A DNA stretch of 10,354 bases from Chloroflexota bacterium (GTDB taxonomy: Bacteria > Chloroflexota > Limnocylindria > Limnocylindrales > CSP1-4). The notes beneath the pieces were generated by a model. It saw only the letters and a list, made by a program, of their open reading frames with translations, was not told where the DNA came from and did no database searches. Shown in pieces: positions 6,842 through 10,354 of this stretch (its first letter is position 1; each line of letters begins with the position of its first letter). The position numbers and the translations under genes are program-made. The stretch covers positions 1 to 10,354 of the forward strand of contig JAJYJR010000160.1 of assembly GCA_021789355.1 (NCBI GenBank). The letters run 5' to 3'.

Positions 6842-6975
6842 GCGGGCACGGCGCTCATCGGCGCGCGGCCGGATCCACGCGAGTCGCTCGAGAGCGGGTC
6901 ATCGACGAGGACCTCCGAGCCGCGGATGTGGCCCGCATCGTACCCCGGGCGGCGCCCGCACCGCGAAGGACCGGC

Positions 6976-7009
6976 GCCCGACATCGCGTACAAGACGGCG
7001 CCGTCGGGC
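6976..7009 (-). terminator. Hairpin downstream of the PHP gene, possible terminator
   Basis: A 7-bp perfect inverted repeat (6976-6982 with 7003-7009) begins 5 bases after the PHP stop codon on the minus strand, with a 20-base loop. A 12-base self-complementary sequence (GACGGCGCCGTC, 6994-7005) overlaps its right arm and could form an alternative fold. No T-run follows. It would separate PHP transcription from the cyclase gene 174 bases further on. Confidence 0.35.
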
Positions 7010-7014
7010 ATGCG

Positions 7015-8160
7015 TCAGGAAGGCGTCAGCACCACGGGGTTCGTGTAGGCCCACGGTTCGCCGAAGCGGCGGGCCTCCAACCGGTACGACCCGGGGCCGG
7101 GCGCCTCAACACGCAGGCTTCTCGCGTGCCCGCGGGCGATCTCGGCGCCGTCGCGCAGCAGGCGGAGCGCGGCGTGTCGCGGGCACTGGACGCGCAGCTC
7201 GGCGCCACCGGACCAGGGCAGCCACTCGCCGGGGCCGGCCTGTCGTCCATCCGGACCCGCCGCGGTCAGATCGAGGCCGAGTGCGTCGCCCAGCCTGCGG
7301 TTCGCGAAGTAGAGCCGCCCGTCCGCGATGGCCGACAGGATCGCGGCGCGCGCCGACTCGATGTCGGGTGGCAGCGGCGCCGGCAGGCGCAGGTAGTTGG
7401 TGAACGTCCGGAATACCTGTGCGTACGGGAAGATCGTGATCGTGCGCCACAGCGCGCGGATCCTGAACGCGTGCACGTCGGCGCCGCTGACGCCCACGGT
7501 CAGCCGGGCCCCGCCGGCGAACCTGGGTCGACCGGGCGGAGGGTCGGCCGGCCTTCGCCGCGAGGCGCGCGGGGCGCGGGCGGCGGGGTCGGGGGCCGCA
7601 GGCACGTTCAGCGCGTCCCACCACCGCAGGACGCGATCGGTGGGACCCTGGAGCCCGGTCCCGGGCAACAGCACGTGGAGGAGCCGGTTGGCGGGAGTCA
7701 GCCGCTCGGCCCATTCGCTCATGTAGTTCCACAGCTCGATCCCGCGCATGCCCCGCACGCTCCAGTCGTGCCACGGGTAGGGCGGCAGCGCGGGGATCGC
7801 GACACCGCGCCGTTCGTCCGGGTGCGCCAGGTGCGTCAGCGCGCCGCGGTTGCCCAGGATCCCGATCGCGTCGCCCGGGGGGAGCGCCGGATCCAGCGGC
7901 TCGTCGCCGAGCGCCGCGGGCTCCCCATAGACGAGCATGTGGTCGCCCCCACCGGGCGTCCACTCGTAGCCGACGATCACCACGAGGCCGTCGTGGACGC
8001 CCTCGAAACCGCGATATGTCGGCGCCAGCGTGTTGTGGTCGGTCATCCCGATCCACTCGAGGCCAGCTCGGCGTGCGGCCCGTGCGATCTCGTTGAGGTC
8101 GCCAGTGCCGTCGCTGAACCGGGAGTGGATATGGAGCGCCCCGGGGCTGTGGTGAATCAC
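7015..8160 (-). CDS. PHP-domain metal-dependent phosphoesterase with C-terminal extension
   Basis: This is a 381-residue protein if started at GTG 8160; TTG 8163 adds one residue. The PHP metal ligands are visible in order: HIH at 10-12, D17, TDHN at 40-43, E66 (GYEWTP), H74, HLAHPDE at 110-116, and DVH at 228-230. The family hydrolyses phosphate esters such as 3'-phosphorylated mono- or oligonucleotides or histidinol phosphate; the real substrate here is not evident. Residues about 187-217 are an Ala/Pro/Arg-rich insertion between the ELWNYMSEW segment and the last ligand pair, probably a disordered loop. Residues about 310-381 look like a small beta-rich domain (ELRVQC, SYRLEARR). There is no signal peptide, so it is cytosolic. 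It diverges from the Nudix gene across 19 bases and has no Shine-Dalgarno. The start cannot be downstream because the HIH motif is at the N-terminus. Confidence 0.88.
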   Translation of the reverse strand: MIHHSPGALHIHSRFSDGTGDLNEIARAARRAGLEWIGMTDHNTLAPTYRGFEGVHDGLVVIVGYEWTPGGGDHMLVYGEPAALGDEPLDPALPPGDAIGILGNRGALTHLAHPDERRGVAIPALPPYPWHDWSVRGMRGIELWNYMSEWAERLTPANRLLHVLLPGTGLQGPTDRVLRWWDALNVPAAPDPAARAPRASRRRPADPPPGRPRFAGGARLTVGVSGADVHAFRIRALWRTITIFPYAQVFRTFTNYLRLPAPLPPDIESARAAILSAIADGRLYFANRRLGDALGLDLTAAGPDGRQAGPGEWLPWSGGAELRVQCPRHAALRLLRDGAEIARGHARSLRVEAPGPGSYRLEARRFGEPWAYTNPVVLTPS

Positions 8161-8165
8161 CAACC

Positions 8166-8173
8166 TATACTAC
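8166..8173. promoter_or_regulatory. Overlapping divergent -10 boxes between PHP and Nudix genes
   Basis: On the plus strand 8166-8171 is TATACT, ending 8 bases before the Nudix ATG at 8180. On the minus strand 8172-8167 is TAGTAT, ending so that a start site six bases on falls at 8160, the PHP GTG. Both transcripts would thus have leaders of zero to two bases, fitting the lack of Shine-Dalgarno sites. No clear -35 is seen for either direction, and the two polymerases could not bind at the same time. Confidence 0.5.
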
Positions 8174-8179
8174 GGGGCC

Positions 8180-8773
8180 ATGACGCACGATCGGGAGCGG
8201 CGCGGCGACGCGTGGCTGCGCGAGACGACCGTCGCTGAGCGGGTCGTCTACCAGGGGAACTACCTCACCTTCCGCATCGACGCGGTGCGAGATGCCGGCG
8301 GCGGGGAGCACGAGCGCGAGCTGGTGCTCCACCCGGGCGCGGTCGCGATCGTCCCCCTCGACGGCGACGACGTGCTGCTCGTGCGCCAGTGGAGGCACGC
8401 GACGGGCGGAGCGCTGCTGGAGATCCCGGCGGGGACGGTGGACCTGGGCGACGACGGCACGCCCGAGGACCCCGCGGAGTGCGCGGCCCGGGAGCTCGGC
8501 GAGGAGACCGGCACGCAGGCGGGGCGCTGGCGGCACCTGGGCGTGTTCTGGACGGCGCCCGGCTTCACCGACGAGCACATGCACCTGTACCTGGCCCAGG
8601 ACCTGTCGCCGGCGCCCGAGGGCGTGGGGCCCGAACCCGACGAGCGGCTGGAGCTGGTGCGGATGCCCTGGCGAGACGCGGTGGCCGCCGCGGAGCGGGG
8701 CGAGATCGAGGACGCGAAGTCGCTCGTGGGGCTGTTGCGGCTGGCGCGGCTGGCTGACCGCGGCGAGCTCTAG
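8180..8773 (+). CDS. Nudix hydrolase, ADP-ribose pyrophosphatase type
   Basis: A 197-residue cytosolic enzyme likely to cleave ADP-ribose (or a related nucleoside diphosphate derivative) to AMP and a sugar phosphate. The Nudix signature Gx5Ex7REUxEExGU is met at 90-112: G90, E96, R104-E105, E108-E109, G111; only the last position is Thr rather than the usual aliphatic. The N-terminal strand region (VVYQGNYLTFRIDAV), LVLHPGAVAIVPL and VRQWRHATGGALLEIPAG at 68-85 are typical of the ADP-ribose branch, as is the APGFTDE stretch at 126-132. The length is usual for that branch. The ATG lies directly after a TATACT box, so translation is probably leaderless. It is convergent with the TPR gene. Exact substrate (ADP-ribose, GDP-mannose or other) is uncertain. 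Confidence 0.93.
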   Translation: MTHDRERRGDAWLRETTVAERVVYQGNYLTFRIDAVRDAGGGEHERELVLHPGAVAIVPLDGDDVLLVRQWRHATGGALLEIPAGTVDLGDDGTPEDPAECAARELGEETGTQAGRWRHLGVFWTAPGFTDEHMHLYLAQDLSPAPEGVGPEPDERLELVRMPWRDAVAAAERGEIEDAKSLVGLLRLARLADRGEL

Positions 8774-8785
8774 CGGGGCGGGGGG

Positions 8786-8811
8786 TTCCGCGCGGCCCCC
8801 GAGGCGCGGGA
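8786..8811. terminator. Candidate bidirectional terminator between convergent Nudix and TPR genes
   Basis: Arms 8786-8793 and 8804-8811 form an 8-bp stem (one G-T pair) with a 10-base loop, 13 bases after the Nudix stop and 19 before the TPR stop. A competing 6-bp stem (8779-8784 with 8796-8801) overlaps it. The position between convergent genes supports a shared terminator. There is no T-run. Confidence 0.4.
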
Positions 8812-8829
8812 CTGCGGGGCGATCGGGCG

Positions 8830-9393
8830 TCAGAGCACCGTGGGCGGCTGGCTGCCCGCCAGCCGCGCGAGCGCATTGCGGTAGAGGCGCGAGTCGGGAG
8901 CAAGCGCGACCGCGAGCCGCAGGTGGGTCCGCGCTTCGTCGGTGCGACCGAGTCGCTTGAGGCTCTGGCCCAGCGCGAAGTGCGCGTAGGGCAGCGACGG
9001 GTCGACGTCCAGGAGCTCACCGAACACCTCGGCGGCGCGCTCGTGCTGCCCGCTGTTGTAGCAGGCCCGGCCGAGCGCCTCGATGATGGATCCCCGCCGC
9101 GGCTCGAGTCTCGCCGCCCGCTCGAGCAGTACGACCGCCTGGGCGAAATGACGCCGCCGCATCAGCGCGTGCCCGCGCTGGAGCAGTCCGTAGGCGGTCT
9201 CGCGCTCCAGGAGTTCGGCGACCGCACGCTCCTCGCCGGTCATGGGCTCACCCGCCCCACTGCCCTCCTCCCTGGTGCCGGAGGGCCCATCGCCGGCTCC
9301 TCCGGCGGGAGTGGGGTTCTGCTCGCCGGAGCGATCGTCGTCCGACCGATCGTCGTCCGACCGATCGTCGGGCCCGGGAGTCCACTCGTTCAT
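8830..9393 (-). CDS. Small tetratricopeptide-repeat (TPR) protein
   Basis: A 187-residue protein with no signal peptide. Residues 1-55 are acidic and low-complexity, with the five-residue unit DDDRS repeated. Three TPR units follow at about 67-100, 101-134 and 135-168, with typical patterns such as RGHALMRRRHFAQAVVLLERAARLEP, and A-L-G-R/Y-x-x-G-Q-x-x-A. The TPR fold serves protein-protein interaction; the partner is unknown. A GGGAG stretch about nine bases before ATG 9393 may be the ribosome site. A start at M51 (ATG 9243) is possible, but the 15-bp repeat being in frame favours translation of the long form. It is divergent from the SDR gene and convergent with the Nudix gene, so it is a single-gene unit. 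Confidence 0.85.
   Translation of the reverse strand: MNEWTPGPDDRSDDDRSDDDRSGEQNPTPAGGAGDGPSGTREEGSGAGEPMTGEERAVAELLERETAYGLLQRGHALMRRRHFAQAVVLLERAARLEPRRGSIIEALGRACYNSGQHERAAEVFGELLDVDPSLPYAHFALGQSLKRLGRTDEARTHLRLAVALAPDSRLYRNALARLAGSQPPTVL
9332..9370. repeat. 15-bp tandem repeat (2.6 copies) within the TPR gene
   Basis: CGATCGTCGTCCGAC occurs at 9332-9346 and exactly again at 9347-9361, followed by nine bases of a third copy. The period is five codons, so it encodes the repeated acidic unit DDDRS near the protein N-terminus. Exact identity at all positions suggests recent slippage. It could vary in copy number between strains without breaking the frame. Confidence 0.8.
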
Positions 9394-9452
9394 GCCGGAA
9401 TACTCCCACGCATCCGGCGATGCGTCCGGCGCGCCGACCTGGCCGGAACTGG

Positions 9453-9460
9453 GATACTAC
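9453..9460. promoter_or_regulatory. Candidate overlapping divergent -10 boxes between TPR and SDR genes
   Basis: GATACT (9453-9458) reads on plus and TAGTAT (9459-9454) on minus, sharing the core ATACTAC with the box at 8166-8173. Here both genes would have leaders of about 55 bases, and both have a plausible Shine-Dalgarno. In the plus-strand leader a perfect 6-bp hairpin (9482-9487 with 9492-9497) precedes the ribosome site. No -35 hexamer is clear. Confidence 0.35.
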
Positions 9461-9507
9461 TCGTCGTCCCACACGATCCGCCCCGTGCGAGCACGGGCAG
9501 CCGCATC

Positions 9508-9513
9508 GGAGGG
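9508..9513 (+). promoter_or_regulatory. Shine-Dalgarno for the SDR gene, deciding the start
   Basis: GGAGGG with a 7-base spacer precedes ATG 9521. The open frame extends upstream to 9242, but those codons overlap the TPR gene on the other strand and precede the nucleotide-binding motif by too many residues, so 9521 is the start. Confidence 0.75.
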
Positions 9514-9520
9514 TGCACGC

Positions 9521-10267
9521 ATGGGAGGGACCGGAGCTACGGACCATGTCGGGCGTCGCGTCGTGGTGACGGGCGGCGCGAGCGGGATCGGCCTCGCCAC
9601 CGCGAGGCGCTTCCTGGACGACGGCGCGCGCGTGGTGCCGATCGACGTCGATGCCGAGGGCCTCGAGCGTGCCCGACGCGACCTGCCGGGGCTCGGCGGC
9701 GTGCTCGCGGACGTGAGCGACGCGGCGCAGGTCGAGGCCGCGTTCGCCGAGGTCGACCGGCTCATGGGCGGCGTGGACGTGCTGGTCGCGAACGCGGGCA
9801 TCAGCGTCCGGCGGCGGTTCCTGGACATCGAGCCCGAGCAGTGGTCACGGGTGATCGGCGTGAACCTGACCGGCGCCTTCCTGTGCGCGCAGGCGGCAAT
9901 CCGCCGGATGGCGGCCCAGCGGTCGGGCGTGATCCTCTTCACGTCGTCCACCAACGGCCTCGACGGCCACCCGCTCTATGCCGACTACAACGCCTCCAAG
10001 GCCGGCATCAACGTGCTGATGAAGACCATCGCCCTCGAGCACGCCCCCTGGCTCCGGTCGAACGCGGTGTGCCCCGGGTACGTGCTGACCCCCATGCAGC
10101 AGGCCGAGTACACGCCCGAGATGCTCGAGGAGGTGAACCGGCAGATCCCGCTGGGACGCCACGCTCGCCCGGACGAGATCGCCGCGCTGTTCGCGTTTCT
10201 CGCCTCGGACGAGGCGGCGTACATCACCGGGCAGTGCATCGCGATCGACGGCGGTGAGACGGCATGA
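9521..10267 (+). CDS. Short-chain dehydrogenase/reductase (classical SDR)
   Basis: A 248-residue cytosolic NAD(P)-dependent oxidoreductase with all classical SDR marks: TGGASGIG at 17-24 (dinucleotide binding), D65 in LADVSD, NAG at 91-93, N115, catalytic S143, Y156 and K160 (YNASK), then PGYVLTPM at 185-192 and the C-terminal ITGQCIAIDGGE. D42 at the end of the second strand (VVPIDVD) favours NAD(H) over NADP(H). Length and layout resemble 3-oxoacyl-ACP reductase and glucose/polyol dehydrogenase subgroups; the substrate cannot be assigned. Its TGA overlaps the ATG of the glycine dehydrogenase gene (ATGA), so the two are probably co-transcribed and translationally coupled, which hints at a role near one-carbon or amino-acid metabolism, though this is only inference. 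Confidence 0.93.
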   Translation: MGGTGATDHVGRRVVVTGGASGIGLATARRFLDDGARVVPIDVDAEGLERARRDLPGLGGVLADVSDAAQVEAAFAEVDRLMGGVDVLVANAGISVRRRFLDIEPEQWSRVIGVNLTGAFLCAQAAIRRMAAQRSGVILFTSSTNGLDGHPLYADYNASKAGINVLMKTIALEHAPWLRSNAVCPGYVLTPMQQAEYTPEMLEEVNRQIPLGRHARPDEIAALFAFLASDEAAYITGQCIAIDGGETA

Positions 10268-10354
10268 GCCGGGAGCGTGGCGCGGTGCACCCCTACATCC
10301 CCAGCAGCGTCCCCGAGATGCGGGACGCGATGCTGCGCAGCATCGGCGCCCGGG
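10264..10354 (+). CDS. gcvPA: Glycine dehydrogenase (decarboxylating) subunit 1, N-terminal fragment cut by the window end
   Basis: Only the first 30 codons are present. After a short lead, the segment HPYIPSSVPEMRDAMLRSIG matches the characteristic beginning of the alpha-type subunit of the two-part glycine decarboxylase (P-protein), where a Y-I-P-x-S/T-x-x-E/D pattern is followed by a helix and IG. The full protein is usually about 440-450 residues and pairs with GcvPB, which binds pyridoxal phosphate; together they decarboxylate glycine and pass the aminomethyl group to lipoyl H-protein. The ATG overlaps the SDR stop; GGTGAG inside the SDR end is a likely ribosome site. The call rests on a short stretch, so gcvPB just downstream would be the expected confirmation. 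Confidence 0.72.
   Translation, partial: MSRERGAVHPYIPSSVPEMRDAMLRSIGAR

Noticed and set aside
6994..7005. Twelve-base self-complementary sequence considered as an operator
   Set aside because: Such GC-only palindromes are common by chance at this composition, and it sits between two same-strand genes as part of a likely terminator rather than at a promoter.
6928..8238. A 436-codon plus-strand open frame over the PHP gene
   Set aside because: Shadow of the PHP frame with no recognisable domain; it also overlaps the start of the Nudix gene in another frame.
9332..9370. Short direct repeats considered as a CRISPR array
   Set aside because: Fifteen-base units abut with no spacers and lie in frame inside a coding gene.

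Overview
The window is very GC-rich with strong G/C third-position bias. It carries seven complete protein genes, the first 30 codons of an eighth, and one tRNA. The organism is bacterial. A glycine decarboxylase of the split (GcvPA-type) form, secreted beta-propeller/phosphoesterase proteins, apparent leaderless genes and TATACT-like -10 boxes fit a soil or freshwater Chloroflexota-like lineage better than a Streptomyces-type actinomycete (which usually has a fused GcvP). This placement is inference, not proof.

Layout. (a) 1-4067, minus strand: a secreted polysaccharide deacetylase (213-977), then a 935-residue exported YVTN beta-propeller/phosphoesterase fusion (1260-4067). Each is followed by a hairpin that could end transcription. 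(b) 4068-4677: a 610-base stretch with several short palindromes and at most one small doubtful ORF. It ends at a tRNA-Asn(GTT) gene (4678-4753, minus) with an encoded CCA. (c) 4856-6841, minus: a GAF-rich diguanylate cyclase with intact GGDEF and inhibitory-site motifs. (d) 7015-8160, minus: a PHP-domain metal-dependent phosphoesterase, divergent from (e) 8180-8773, plus: a Nudix hydrolase of the ADP-ribose pyrophosphatase type. Only 19 bases separate their start codons, and one short AT-rich box can serve as a -10 in both directions. (f) 8830-9393, minus: a small TPR protein, convergent with the Nudix gene and divergent from (g) 9521-10267, plus: an SDR oxidoreductase whose stop codon overlaps the ATG of (h) a truncated glycine dehydrogenase subunit 1 gene (10264 to the window end).

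Functional reading. These are mostly single-gene units rather than one pathway: envelope or extracellular hydrolases on the left, c-di-GMP signalling in the middle, nucleotide/phosphoester housekeeping next, and a start of a glycine-cleavage operon on the right. I see no transposase, integrase, CRISPR array or toxin-antitoxin pair. The most unusual signals are regulatory: the shared divergent -10 boxes with the same ATACTAC core at two places, the perfect palindrome in the phosphoesterase leader, and short tandem repeats next to the tRNA and at the cyclase 3' end.
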